DNA of 40,165 nucleotides, from contig NZ_JAHLDL010000039.1 in the NCBI RefSeq assembly GCF_018861315.1, positions 1 through 40,165 of the forward strand, given 5' to 3'. The notes beneath the pieces were generated by a model that did not search any database, was not told the DNA's origin, and worked only from the letters and a program-made list of their open reading frames with translations. This document shows, in pieces, positions 7,028 through 15,546 of this stretch. The stretch's first letter is position 1. Every line of letters begins with the position of its first letter. The translations under genes and the position numbers were made by a program. The stretch is from Clostridium bowmanii (GTDB taxonomy: Bacteria > Bacillota > Clostridia > Clostridiales > Clostridiaceae).

Positions 7028-8656
7028 TTACATTAGTTTGTCTTGTATTAACATTTTTAAATTCCTGCTATCTGGGAAATATGAATCTAAGGCCAGTGAC
7101 CTTTCAGTATACTCTAGTGCTTTTTCAATTTGGTTTAGATTGTAAGAGCAAACTCCTATTCTATAATAGATTTCAGCACTAGCACCATATAATTCATGTG
7201 AATATTCAAAGAATCTCAGTGCATCACTATCATAGCCCACATAACTAAACAGAAGTCCTATATAGTATGCTAAATCTCCTTCTTCACCAATAGGAAAATA
7301 GTGGTCCCAAACTTTATTCATTACCATAATCAATTCTTCTAGTGGAAAATTCTCCTCCGTATCTATTCTTTCAAGTAATATGTTATAACATTCCCTAAAT
7401 GTTCTTGCGTCCCAAACTGTAAATCGAATAAAAGTTAGTATCTGTCTTGTTTCTAAAGATTCGCAGTGAGACACCGCTGCTTTTTTCAAAATATAAAAAT
7501 CATCTGGACCTATACTTTCAATAATTTCATTATAGACCATTGAGGTTTCTACAAAATCCTGAGAACCGCTTGATAATAAAAATAGTGACATATTTATATT
7601 TTCATGGTCATAGATGCTATGTATCGCTTTCCCCCCAAGGTTTTTAAAATATTGCTCCAAGCAGTGAAAGTTAACAGTCATAGAAATACAACCATGTTTC
7701 GATAAAAATGGATGAGAGTTTTCAAGCATTGCTTTTTCATTTTTATAACCTTTATCCGAGGAAATTAAGATTATGTCATCATTAAATAATCTTTTTAATC
7801 TGGAAATACACCGCATTGCCATTATTGGCAGTGAAAAAGATGTATCTTCTAAATGATTTTTATAGTATAAAAGTATCTTATTAATATTATCATCTTCATA
7901 ATAATTATCACCTTGGATTTGCTTGTCTGTATAGTAATAATCTAGTCCAGCCAATATGGATTTGTCCTCCGGATAAACCTTAACTTCTGGAGAAGTTATT
8001 GTAATCAAGCCTTCAAAAATCTCTCCCTCGTTTACATAAAAGGTATCTTGAGGAAGACTGTCAAATGTATAATTAGCGATTAAAATCAAAGGGTTTTTTA
8101 AACTTCCACTGGCTAAAATCTCACCACTATTTCTTAAATGAAGCTCCTCGTCTTTAGTTATATCAAAGGTTGCACAATCAAGTATTCCTGAATCAAAATA
8201 AGGTTTTAAGGAACTATGATTCTGCCAATATTTAATATTCTTCTCAGAAAAATCAGTTACAATATATTTGAATTTCAACCCTTTCAAGGAAGAATTTTTA
8301 ATTATGTGCAAAAATCTTTTAAGAAAGGTGTAAGTAAATCGACCTACCCCTGAAGCAAGTTCCATTATGTATATAGTAGAATTTTTATCTATATCAGTCC
8401 TTGCAGCATAGTCTCGTAAGTATCCAAATATAATTTTAGCATATAGGTTTGCTATATAAGGATTAGTTGTTATATATTGAGGTACAATACCGCGAGTCCA
8501 GGCTTCTGGACCCTGTTTTGCAAAAAAATCGTTCTGTAGTTTCCATACCATAGATTGTGATAATTGTTTTTCCGCTTCCAGTATAACTGGAGTATCTTCC
8601 TCTACCGCCATCTTAATATTTTTATGAATATTATATTGTTTAGTTTCTTCTGACAA
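7028..8656 (-). CDS. Putative SAM-dependent methyltransferase with C-terminal TPR
   Basis: The 542-aa soluble protein has a Rossmann-like methyltransferase core: MELASGVGRFTYTFLKRF (about residues 103-120) fits the SAM-binding motif I (E/DxGxGxG), followed by KYIVTDFSEKNIKYW (motif II with an acidic residue) and a strand LILIANYTFDSLPQD resembling motif IV. The last part contains at least one clear TPR (AEIYYRIGVCSYNLNQIEKALEY...) preceded by another likely repeat with LAYYIGLLFSYVGYDSDALRF. The substrate is unknown; the split, large architecture recalls uncharacterised clostridial proteins and loosely the MidA/SAM-dependent families. Start is TTG at 8654-8656, 6 nt behind AGGGGGA. It has its own promoter and is convergent with adk. 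The methyltransferase call rests on the fold motif; catalytic activity is inferred. Confidence 0.65.
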   Translation of the reverse strand: MSEETKQYNIHKNIKMAVEEDTPVILEAEKQLSQSMVWKLQNDFFAKQGPEAWTRGIVPQYITTNPYIANLYAKIIFGYLRDYAARTDIDKNSTIYIMELASGVGRFTYTFLKRFLHIIKNSSLKGLKFKYIVTDFSEKNIKYWQNHSSLKPYFDSGILDCATFDITKDEELHLRNSGEILASGSLKNPLILIANYTFDSLPQDTFYVNEGEIFEGLITITSPEVKVYPEDKSILAGLDYYYTDKQIQGDNYYEDDNINKILLYYKNHLEDTSFSLPIMAMRCISRLKRLFNDDIILISSDKGYKNEKAMLENSHPFLSKHGCISMTVNFHCLEQYFKNLGGKAIHSIYDHENINMSLFLLSSGSQDFVETSMVYNEIIESIGPDDFYILKKAAVSHCESLETRQILTFIRFTVWDARTFRECYNILLERIDTEENFPLEELIMVMNKVWDHYFPIGEEGDLAYYIGLLFSYVGYDSDALRFFEYSHELYGASAEIYYRIGVCSYNLNQIEKALEYTERSLALDSYFPDSRNLKMLIQDKLM

Positions 8657-8718
8657 AACAAGTCCCCCTCTAAATATAAAAATAAAATCGTTTTCAGCAA
8701 TAAATACTTGTCAAAATT

Positions 8719-8747
8719 ATTATACTATTAGCAAGGAGTTATGTACA
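8719..8747 (-). promoter_or_regulatory. Probable sigma-A promoter of the methyltransferase-like gene
   Basis: On the minus strand TGTACA (8742-8747), a 17-nt spacer and TATAAT (complement of 8719-8724) lie about 60 nt before the start codon. The -10 is perfect and the -35 fair. Confidence 0.6.
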
Positions 8748-8801
8748 GTTATTGACTACATAAAAAGAGAGAATTTCATGCCCGAAACTTTCCAAATAAA
8801 A

Positions 8802-8835
8802 AAATCTAGGAACTATAATTTAGTTTCCAGATTTT
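8802..8835 (-). terminator. Terminator after the TauE/SafE permease gene
   Basis: On the minus strand AAAATCTGGAAACTA and its near-complement TAGTTCCTAGATTTT form a stem with one bulge and an AATTA loop, followed by a run of seven T. It lies about 75 nt past the permease stop. Confidence 0.82.
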
Positions 8836-8911
8836 CAATTTATTTTTTTTTATTAAATATCATTTCATTTGTCTTAGCTGAATTACTTGCAACAAACGTA
8901 CACTATCAATT

Positions 8912-9787
8912 TTAAATGATTTGTTTCCGTGCCTTACTAGCAGATTCCAGTAACATAATTGACGTATAGATAACAATTACTAACACTAACCATTTAACAA
9001 TTTGTAGTGGTAGTGATTTAACAATATATGCAGCAATCAACACTCCTACACATCCAAACAACGTGATAGCTATAGATGCTTTTCTATCATATGCTTCCTT
9101 TTTTACAAATTGAACAGATCCTGCAGGCATAAGAAAAGCACAGGAGCCCATCATTATTGGAAAGGCAGCAAGGGGGTTCATTCCAAGTGCATAAATTAAT
9201 GCCATGCAAGGAGCATAAAGACCAACACCAAGCTGCATTAAAGCTCCAAGTATAAAATTACAACCAATTGCTATTACAAGCTTAATTCCTGTAAGTCCAT
9301 TAGCTGTTCCGCCTATCGGCATAAGTTTAAGCAGTCCTGAAAGCATCATAACAGCAACCACAATTAGTGCCAATCCCATTCCAATTCTTACTTTCCTTAT
9401 ATTAAATTTTGCAACAATATCTGCTCCTATTACAGCGCCTAAAACTGCAGCCATTATCATTGAAATCATTGTTATTTTATCGACTTTTATCACAGTTAAA
9501 AAAATAATTGCCTCCAAAACCGTAGGAATTGTACAAGAGACATTTAAAGTGCCAGGGAGTGTTCTATCATCCGTCAATTTCAAAAATCTAACTATAGATG
9601 TTACAATTGCAAAACTTCCTACACCCAAAGTATCAAAAAAATTAGCTAAAAACCCTATTCCACCAAAAGCAATAAAATTCTTTTTATCAATTTTTCCCGC
9701 TTTTGCCGCTTTATAAATGTCAGAAAAATAAACAAAAGCAAAGTATGATACAAACAAAATTAATGACCCTAGCAGTATCTTAACCAT
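8912..9787 (-). CDS. TauE/SafE-family membrane permease (probable anion/sulfite exporter)
   Basis: The 291-aa protein is very hydrophobic, with about eight predicted membrane helices arranged as two similar halves. The N-terminal half includes GGIGFLANFFDTLGVGSFA (about 42-60), the DTxG-type motif typical of the TauE/SafE (DUF81) family, and the second half has a matching GALMQLGVGLYAPCMALIYALG segment. Family members export sulfite, sulfonates or other small organic anions, but the substrate cannot be inferred here and no sulfur-metabolism gene is adjacent. The start is supported by GGAGG 8 nt upstream. Single-gene unit with its own terminator. Confidence 0.85.
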   Translation of the reverse strand: MVKILLGSLILFVSYFAFVYFSDIYKAAKAGKIDKKNFIAFGGIGFLANFFDTLGVGSFAIVTSIVRFLKLTDDRTLPGTLNVSCTIPTVLEAIIFLTVIKVDKITMISMIMAAVLGAVIGADIVAKFNIRKVRIGMGLALIVVAVMMLSGLLKLMPIGGTANGLTGIKLVIAIGCNFILGALMQLGVGLYAPCMALIYALGMNPLAAFPIMMGSCAFLMPAGSVQFVKKEAYDRKASIAITLFGCVGVLIAAYIVKSLPLQIVKWLVLVIVIYTSIMLLESASKARKQII

Positions 9788-10018
9788 AAAATACCTCCAT
9801 TCTTGTTTTATTTAAATATAGTATGCTCAATTATATAACATTATTTAATTAAAATATATATAAATATTTCAATTTTCTGAATTTGGGTTTGGTGGTTCTT
9901 CCAATATTGACACCGCTTCACTAAATGCACTATTTAGCGCTATTAATAGGAAAGGTTAATATAAGACAAAAACCACTAAAATATGTATCAACATATTTTT
10001 ACTGTTCCAACAAAAAAA

Positions 10019-10039
10019 ATCACCGCTATGTGCAGAGAT
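10019..10039 (-). terminator. Terminator after the ABC exporter operon
   Basis: On the minus strand ATCTCTGC-ACATA-GCGGTGAT forms an 8-bp stem with one mismatch and one G-U pair, flanked by A-run and followed by at least seven T. It lies about 30 nt beyond the stop of the ATPase gene. The stretch 9788-10010 otherwise holds the AT-rich upstream region of the permease gene and no convincing gene. Confidence 0.7.
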
Positions 10040-10067
10040 TTTTTTTTCATTTCTTATAGATATTCCC

Positions 10068-10742
10068 TTAAGATGTAATAATACCATCCGCTATTTCAAT
10101 AATTCTGTCTGTTTTTTTTGCTATTCTTTCATCATGAGTTATTATTATAAAAGTAGTTCCAAGACTTTTATTTATATCTCTAAATATATTGTATATATTT
10201 TCTGACGCATGTGAATCCAAATTTCCTGTAGGCTCATCTGCCAGTATTATCTTAGGACTATTCATAAGTGCCCTCGCAATTGCAACCCTTTGCTGCTCTC
10301 CTCCTGACAAATTATACACTTTATTCTTTTTAACATTTGGAAGCCCCACCAGTTCAAGAAGTTCTTTTGCTTTTTCACGAGTTTTTCTACCACAGAATGA
10401 TTTTTTTATAGTTTGTGGCATTAGCACATTTTCAATAGCATTAAACTCTGGTAATAAATAATGAAATTGAAATACAAACCCTATTTCCTTATTTCTAATA
10501 GAAGCTAAAGCCCTTCTACTCATTTTGTCTATTCTTCTACCATCTAATTGCACTTGTCCACTTGTAGGCTTATCTAACATGCCTATTATATTTAATAAGG
10601 TAGTCTTACCACTTCCTGATGCTCCTATAATAGAATTAAAGGATCCTTTATCAATAGTTAAATTTACATTATCTAATACCTGTGTTTTCACCCTTTTCCC
10701 ATAAATTTTATTAATATTTTTTAATTCTATAATACTATCCAT
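10068..10742 (-). CDS. ABC transporter ATP-binding protein, MacB/LolD type
   Basis: ATPase of a type-VII (MacB-like) ABC system. The 224-aa protein has Walker A GASGSGKTT (about 39-47), a Q-loop in GFVFQFHYLLPEFNA, signature LSGGEQQRVAIARAL, Walker B IILADEPTGNLD and the H-loop IITHD. It overlaps the end of the permease gene by 8 nt, so the two are co-translated. Family members drive mechanotransmission to extrude peptides, antibiotics or lipoproteins. LolD itself is not expected in an organism without an outer membrane, so an antimicrobial-peptide or cell-envelope role is more plausible. No membrane-fusion partner is seen next to it. Confidence 0.92.
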   Translation of the reverse strand: MDSIIELKNINKIYGKRVKTQVLDNVNLTIDKGSFNSIIGASGSGKTTLLNIIGMLDKPTSGQVQLDGRRIDKMSRRALASIRNKEIGFVFQFHYLLPEFNAIENVLMPQTIKKSFCGRKTREKAKELLELVGLPNVKKNKVYNLSGGEQQRVAIARALMNSPKIILADEPTGNLDSHASENIYNIFRDINKSLGTTFIIITHDERIAKKTDRIIEIADGIITS

Positions 10743-11892
10743 TTTTTATGACCTCCACAGGTGTTAATTTAAAGGATTTTATAGCTGGGAAAAATGCTGC
10801 GAGTGTTGCTGCCATTATATCAATAACAGATAATTTAATTATGAAACTATAATTTACAACTATAGTAACTAGTGGCGATCCCCCGCCTGTCACACTTGTA
10901 AATCTATTAAATACCCTTATATATAAATAGGTCAACCCCATCCCTAGGCAAGTACCAACTATACCTAATATAAAAGCTTGAATTATGAATACAAATGCAG
11001 CCGAACCATCTTTTATTCCCATGGCCTTTAGAATACCTATTTCCTTGTATTTCTGAACCACACTTATACTCATTATGCTTATAATGCTTAAAACAGCTGC
11101 AATCATAACACTAAGTTGAATTACTACACTGCATACTTTTTCACCCATTATTGCACTCACTAATAACTTATTTTGCACCTTCCAATTTTCTATCTTTAAT
11201 CCCTTATCTGAAAGTCCTTTTTGTATTTTTCCTGCAATAATATCTGCATTATAAGGATCACTTGTAGATAATTCCAATGAGGTTGCCGCATCACCAAAGC
11301 CCGCTAAATCTTGAGCATATTTTAAATCTGTAATAATTAAAGTTTTATTAACCTTCATTGTGTCAAAATCATAAAGTCCTACCACTTTTAGGACCTTCTT
11401 TTTTCTATCTGCAGTTATTATATAAATATCATCATTTATTTTTAAGCCTAATTTTTCACCAAGCTCCTTTCCAATCAATGCTTCTCCAGTATTTTTAATC
11501 GCTCTTCCCTTATAAATTTTATCTTTTATATTATATAGGGAGTCCAGATCTTTAGAAATAAAACCTCTAACTTGTATTGGTTCATACATATTATTAAAAT
11601 TAACAGATGCATTATACTCCACTACTGGGGCTACTGATGTTACTTTACTATCAATTCTTCTGATTTTATCTTGCACTTCATTATAATTTTCTATTGTCTT
11701 ATTATTAGGGTAAATTGTTATATGAGTTGAATTGCCAACCACCTTATCCATTAGTGAGGTTTCAAGTCCCATGCTTAATAGTCCAACAAATACTTGCACT
11801 GAAATACCTATAGCAATACCTAAAATTATTACTAATGTTTGAATCTTACTGTTTATTAAAAATCTCCAGGCTATTTTTAGTGCTGTAAACAT
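10735..11892 (-). CDS. ABC transporter permease, MacB/FtsX type
   Basis: The 385-aa protein has the standard architecture: an N-terminal cytoplasmic helix and TM1 (about 13-35), a long extracytoplasmic MacB core domain (about 40-240) with no cysteine-rich or metal motif, then three TM helices forming the FtsX domain (about 255-380) with the characteristic MSISVVQKYKEIGILKAMGI and PVEVIKNG end. It partners with the ATPase whose start overlaps its stop. The ATG is preceded by GGAGG with 8-nt spacing. The substrate is unknown; HlyD-type and two-component genes that often accompany such exporters are absent. Confidence 0.9.
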   Translation of the reverse strand: MFTALKIAWRFLINSKIQTLVIILGIAIGISVQVFVGLLSMGLETSLMDKVVGNSTHITIYPNNKTIENYNEVQDKIRRIDSKVTSVAPVVEYNASVNFNNMYEPIQVRGFISKDLDSLYNIKDKIYKGRAIKNTGEALIGKELGEKLGLKINDDIYIITADRKKKVLKVVGLYDFDTMKVNKTLIITDLKYAQDLAGFGDAATSLELSTSDPYNADIIAGKIQKGLSDKGLKIENWKVQNKLLVSAIMGEKVCSVVIQLSVMIAAVLSIISIMSISVVQKYKEIGILKAMGIKDGSAAFVFIIQAFILGIVGTCLGMGLTYLYIRVFNRFTSVTGGGSPLVTIVVNYSFIIKLSVIDIMAATLAAFFPAIKSFKLTPVEVIKNG

Positions 11893-11929
11893 ACTCTTTA
11901 GCCTCCGTCCTATTTCTTATTAGAATAAT

Positions 11930-11958
11930 TTTATAATAATTTAATATTATTCTGACAA
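11930..11958 (-). promoter_or_regulatory. Sigma-A promoter of the MacB-type ABC operon, with an inverted repeat upstream
   Basis: On the minus strand TTGTCA (complement of 11953-11958), a 17-nt spacer and TATAAA (complement of 11930-11935) precede the permease gene by about 40 nt. Some 20 nt upstream of the -35 lies an inverted repeat AATATCAT (11980-11987) / ATGATATT (11996-12003), a possible regulator site. Confidence 0.65.
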
Positions 11959-12067
11959 ACATTAACTACTAGTGCTTATAATATCATAAAATGACATGAT
12001 ATTTTATAAACAAACAATTAATTCACTAGATATAGTTCCAGTTGCATTAAACTTAAAATAAGGTAAT

Positions 12068-12301
12068 TCAAAATATTATAGCCACCGTATTAACTGTAAC
12101 TACGCCATCTGCCCCAGTAATTCTTAAAATTACCACCGGCACATTAATGTTTGTCCATTTAGCAACCAGTGCACCCATTACAAATAAACCTAATATAGAC
12201 GCACACTCAGTTAGCTTAGCCAATTTATTTCCGCCAACATCTGTAACAATTTCAGTTTCTTTACTATATCCATAGTTTATACCAAACCAAATTGGACTTA
12301 T
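12068..12301 (-). pseudogene. Relic of a PTS mannose-family EIID gene (manZ-like), internal fragment
   Basis: A minus-strand frame of about 77 codons with no start or ribosome binding site ends in TGA at 12068-12070. Its central part, ASILGLFVMGALVAKW, followed by a TNINVPVV segment, closely resembles the conserved EIID core (compare ASILGMFILGSLVNRW in the complete EIID of this window at 23401-24312), and is preceded by a FGINYGY segment typical of the region before it. About a quarter of a 300-aa EIID is left. The relic has Clostridium-like AT-rich codons, so it is not a recent copy of the intact block at 23-26 kb. Confidence 0.75.
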
Positions 12302-12309
12302 CTATAAGC

Positions 12310-12837
12310 TTAAATGAATAGACCTTTTCTTTTTTTACCGTCAATGTAAATAACTATATTTGCTATTGCAATAAATAATATCCCCTTATAATCCATATTA
12401 AGATAAACCGTTATACCCATACATAATAAGATATCAGTGATGCAAAAAATATAAAGTGCGAATTGATTTTATTTTTTCAATAAATTCTCTTGCCAATACC
12501 ATTCATCGTCTTTATATAAACTAATATGCGCACCTATTTCACTGGCAAACTTATATACTTGTCTAACATCTAAAATTGCTATACCACAATTGGATAAAAT
12601 TTCGGCCTTTTCATCCATAACTAAAGCACCACTATAACAAATAATGGGTTGTTCAATATTAAGTTCCTTTTGCAGAAACAATATTCCCTTTGGCATTCTT
12701 GCAGACACTAGTATTACTGGAATTTGTTTTTCATTTGCAACTATTTCAATTACCACTTTTGTCTTTGGAGAAATCTTATGCTCTGAATTTAGCAATGTTC
12801 TATCAATATCTAAACATATCATTTTAAATTTATGCAT
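12310..12837 (-). pseudogene. Truncated Cof-type HAD phosphatase fused in frame to a membrane-protein tail
   Basis: From ATG at 12837 the first 122 codons encode the N-terminal part of a Cof-type HAD hydrolase: motif I is DIDRTLL (the usual DxDGT with G replaced by R), then motif II region VILVSARMP and the CYSGALV segment of the cap. The frame stops at 12469-12471, before the lysine and GDxxND motifs of the normal 265-280-aa protein. Past that TAA the same frame stays open for 52 codons to TAA at 12310-12312 and encodes two hydrophobic segments ending IDGKKRKGLFI, like the end of an unrelated membrane protein. This looks like a deletion joining two genes. Non-functional as a phosphatase. Confidence 0.7.
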
Positions 12838-13096
12838 TAGTTATATTCACACCTCTTATTCCATGGATAACGTTTTCAGTTAGCCTTAGTTAAATAGCAT
12901 TTTAAGTATATTATAGACCTATTCCATATTATACACCTTTATATTGTCATTCTAATTATGACAATCGTCATCAGAATTATTACATTTGTCATAACATAAT
13001 AGCCTAAGCTCAGTGATGAGTCTTTGGCATATATGTAATTTATTATAGAGTCAATTTTTTTATTGATAGGAAAATACAATACTAAATAATAAAACT
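12838..13096. other. Gene-free stretch with an operator-like palindrome
   Basis: No gene is visible. A perfect 8-bp inverted repeat with a 7-nt spacer, ATTGTCAT (12943-12950) and ATGACAAT (12958-12965), is followed by further GTCAT half-sites at 12967-12971 and 12988-12992. It lies about 105 nt upstream of the truncated HAD gene and could be a regulator site left over from a once-intact transcription unit. Confidence 0.45.
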
Positions 13097-13132
13097 AGAG
13101 GCCATACCTTACTTTTCTAAGATATGGCCTCT
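13097..13132 (-). terminator. Terminator after the TerD-family genes
   Basis: AGAGGCCATA (13097-13106) pairs with TATGGCCTCT (13123-13132), and the stem extends further through CTTA/TAAG. On the minus strand it is followed by AGTTTTATT. It ends the two-gene TerD unit. Confidence 0.88.
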
Positions 13133-13142
13133 AATGCTTTAT

Positions 13143-13742
13143 TTATTTTCTATATTTTTCAATAAGTCCTGTTAATGAGCCTTCATTAGTTCCTTCACCA
13201 ATCGCTGAAAACTTCCACTCATTATTATGTCTATAAATCTCTCCCGTTATTAAAGAGGTCTTACCTGCATAACTTTCAGATAAATTGTATTTTAATAATT
13301 CTGCATTATCAATAGAATTTACAATCCTTATGTATGCGTTTTGAATTTGGCCAAAATCTTGATTTCTTTTAATACAATCATAAATATTAACAACAAATAT
13401 TAATTTATCTACCTCCTCAGAAATCTTTGATAAATCTATAAGTATTTGTTCATCATCACCATTGCCATCACCAGTTCTGTTATCTCCGGTATGTACTACA
13501 CTACCACAACGGCTTTTTAAATTACCAAAATATATAACATTTTCCATACCTTTAAGCTTACCATCTTTATTTATCATTAAAACTGAAGCATCGCAATCAA
13601 TATCCGCAGCCTTTTTTTTGAATATACCGCCACCTGCTGGTGATTCTACTGCATCCCAACCTAGACCAACCATTAATTTCGATATTCCACTGTTTCCTTT
13701 TGTCAAATCAACCTTTTGTCCTTTTTTCAAATTAATACTCAT
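13143..13742 (-). CDS. TerD-family stress protein (second of a pair)
   Basis: The 199-aa protein is a single TerD domain: an N-terminal [14 protein letters not shown] strand, an acidic calcium-binding loop TGDNRTGDGNGDDEQILIDL (about 84-103), and the C-terminal AYIRIVN and GEIYRHNNEWKF segments. TerD-family proteins bind calcium and are linked to tellurite, phage and general envelope stress; in Bacillus the yceCDE genes are comparable. The usual DxD in the WDxxxxxGxxFDLDA loop is altered to WDAVESPAGGGIF and an inserted KKK stretch, so one calcium site may be weakened compared with the upstream paralogue. It starts 30 nt after that gene. The biochemical role of the family is unsettled. Confidence 0.88.
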   Translation of the reverse strand: MSINLKKGQKVDLTKGNSGISKLMVGLGWDAVESPAGGGIFKKKAADIDCDASVLMINKDGKLKGMENVIYFGNLKSRCGSVVHTGDNRTGDGNGDDEQILIDLSKISEEVDKLIFVVNIYDCIKRNQDFGQIQNAYIRIVNSIDNAELLKYNLSESYAGKTSLITGEIYRHNNEWKFSAIGEGTNEGSLTGLIEKYRK

Positions 13743-13772
13743 TAAAACACCTTCTTTTCATTTTATAATCAA

Positions 13773-14351
13773 TTAATTATTTATTCCAAAATTTGAACAT
13801 AAAGCACCAAGTCCGCCTTCAAATCCACTACCTATTGCGTTAAATTTCCATTCAGATCCATTTCTATATAATTCACCAACTATTACAGCTGTTTCTATAC
13901 TATAGTCTTCTCCGAGATCATATCTTATTAATTCTGCTCCAGTTTCTTCGTTACATATTCTTATAAATGCATTAGAAACTTGTCCAAAGTTTTGTCTTCT
14001 GGTCTCTGCATCATTAATAGTTACTGTAAAATCTATTTTTGTTATGTTTTGTGGAACAGCAGATAAATCAACCTTTAACTGTTCATCATCACCATCACCA
14101 TTACCAGTTAAGTTATCGCCTAGATGAGTAACAGAATTTGAAGCATGGTTTAAGTTATTATAAAAAATAAAATCTCCATCGCCAGTTACCTTTCCATTTT
14201 CGCCTAAAAGAAAAGCAGCTGAATCTAGATCGAAATCAGATCCACCATCATATTTATTTGTATCCCAACCAAGTCCTATAAGTACTTTTTTAAGGCCCGG
14301 ATTAGATTTAGTCAAATCTACTTTTTGTCCTTTTTTTAAACTAACAGCCAT
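13773..14351 (-). CDS. terD: TerD-family calcium-binding stress protein
   Basis: The 192-aa protein matches canonical TerD length and motifs: [19 protein letters not shown] at the N-terminus, [20 protein letters not shown] (first calcium-binding loop, about 25-45), [21 protein letters not shown] (second loop, about 76-96), then [11 protein letters not shown] and [12 protein letters not shown]. It is the first gene of a two-gene unit with the diverged copy at 13143-13742. AGGAGGAATTAAC precedes the ATG. The associated terA/terB/terC or HAD/phosphoribosyltransferase genes of full ter clusters are not in this window, so the role is probably the simpler stress function seen with small TerD pairs. 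Confidence 0.92.
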   Translation of the reverse strand: MAVSLKKGQKVDLTKSNPGLKKVLIGLGWDTNKYDGGSDFDLDSAAFLLGENGKVTGDGDFIFYNNLNHASNSVTHLGDNLTGNGDGDDEQLKVDLSAVPQNITKIDFTVTINDAETRRQNFGQVSNAFIRICNEETGAELIRYDLGEDYSIETAVIVGELYRNGSEWKFNAIGSGFEGGLGALCSNFGINN

Positions 14352-14437
14352 GTTAATTCCTCCTCTTCATTGTTTATAATTTAATTTAAACCTCAAAATT
14401 ATATTTAATTTGATATTATTATAAACTTAATATTATA

Positions 14438-14466
14438 TTAACATATAATTACAGAACATATGTTAA
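14438..14466. promoter_or_regulatory. Inverted repeat in the terD/DUF975 divergent region
   Basis: TTAACATAT (14438-14446) and ATATGTTAA (14458-14466) form a perfect 9-bp inverted repeat with an 11-nt spacer about 90 nt upstream of terD. It may be an operator; the region 14352-14656 is otherwise AT-rich and holds the divergent promoters, which I could not place with confidence. Confidence 0.4.
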
Positions 14467-14656
14467 TATTGTATTAAATTTTCTGTTTCTTCACTATTTG
14501 CACCAAATCATTACTGTTAAAAATGTATATACTATTTTATTATAATCATTAGGATAGTTTGAGACCTTGTTGAAGTTGCAATACTAGCATTTTCAATGGT
14601 AAAGAGTTATGATTATACATATTAGGTAAAATAATTTATATGAAGGAGGATAACAT

Positions 14657-15424
14657 ATGTGGAGTCGTGAAGTCTTAAAAAATAGAGCAAAAGCTGTTTT
14701 AAAAATATCCTATTGGAAGGCATTTTTGGTTAGTTTAGTTTTAGCAATTATTGGAGGAAACGAAAATAGTTCTTTTAACCTAAACTGGAATTCTGGTAAT
14801 CGTACATCAACGAATGGATATACTCCTTTCCCGGAAATTATTACTAATATATTCCCGTTTTTACTTTTGATTACCGTGACAATAATAATTGTTTTATTTC
14901 TGTTTGCGGTAGCATTTCGTATATTAGTAGGTTATCCACTTGAAGTTGGTGGAAGACGTTTTTTTGTGCAGTCATCACAAAATAACGTAGATTTAAATTA
15001 TTTAGGCTATGGGTTTGGTAACGGAAAGTATCTTAATATTGTAACAACTATGCTATGGAGATCTATTCTAACCTTTCTTTGGACCTTACTACTTATTGTG
15101 CCTGGAATTATAAAAACTTACGCATATAGGATGGTACCCTATATTTTATCAGACAATCCAAACATTAGCCGTACTCGTGCACTAGAATTAAGTGATAAAA
15201 TGACTGACGGCAATAAAATGGATATGTGGATATTAGATCTTTCATTTATCGGATGGTATTTATTAGGCACCATATTACTTTTTGTGGGGGTATTATTTGT
15301 AATGCCTTATGAAAATGCTACAAAAGCGGAATTGTATTTAGAATTACGAAAGGATGCATTAGATCAGGGTATATGCAGCTATGAAGAGCTCCAATTAAAG
15401 CAGCCTTTAAATATTGATTTATAG
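14657..15424 (+). CDS. DUF975-family integral membrane protein
   Basis: The 255-aa protein begins with MWSREVLKNRAKAVLKISYWKAFLVSL, the typical DUF975 N-terminus, and has about five to six membrane segments (roughly 20-35, 70-100, 130-155, 190-220), with a polar Asn/Ser/Thr-rich loop near 38-58. The segment SRTRALELSDKMTDGNKMDMWILDLSFIGW is the conserved part of the family, and the charged C-terminus is probably cytoplasmic. Function is unknown. AAGGAGG lies 8 nt before ATG, and a strong terminator follows about 40 nt after the stop, so it is a single-gene unit divergent from terD. Confidence 0.85.
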   Translation: MWSREVLKNRAKAVLKISYWKAFLVSLVLAIIGGNENSSFNLNWNSGNRTSTNGYTPFPEIITNIFPFLLLITVTIIIVLFLFAVAFRILVGYPLEVGGRRFFVQSSQNNVDLNYLGYGFGNGKYLNIVTTMLWRSILTFLWTLLLIVPGIIKTYAYRMVPYILSDNPNISRTRALELSDKMTDGNKMDMWILDLSFIGWYLLGTILLFVGVLFVMPYENATKAELYLELRKDALDQGICSYEELQLKQPLNIDL

Positions 15425-15463
15425 GTCCTATACTTTATTTAAAAGTTACATTTACCACTAGCT

Positions 15464-15508
15464 AAAAATGACCTAAGGCAAATATTGATTTGCCTTAGGT
15501 CATTTTTT
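15464..15508 (+). terminator. Terminator after the DUF975 gene
   Basis: AAAATGACCTAAGGCAAA and its exact complement form an 18-bp stem with a 6-nt loop and end in a T-run. Confidence 0.95.
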
Positions 15509-15546
15509 ACAATAAATTTTCTAGTGTAGTATCTTTAATAAGTTTT

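Noticed and set aside
9897-9960. Minus-strand frame reading SAFSEAVSILEEPPNPN, looking like the tail of a protein
   Set aside because: Only about 28 codons, no start and no ribosome binding site; too short to call a relic.
10068-10742. Calling the ATPase LolD of a lipoprotein release system
   Set aside because: The rest of the window indicates a Gram-positive envelope without outer membrane; sequence family is shared by many exporters.
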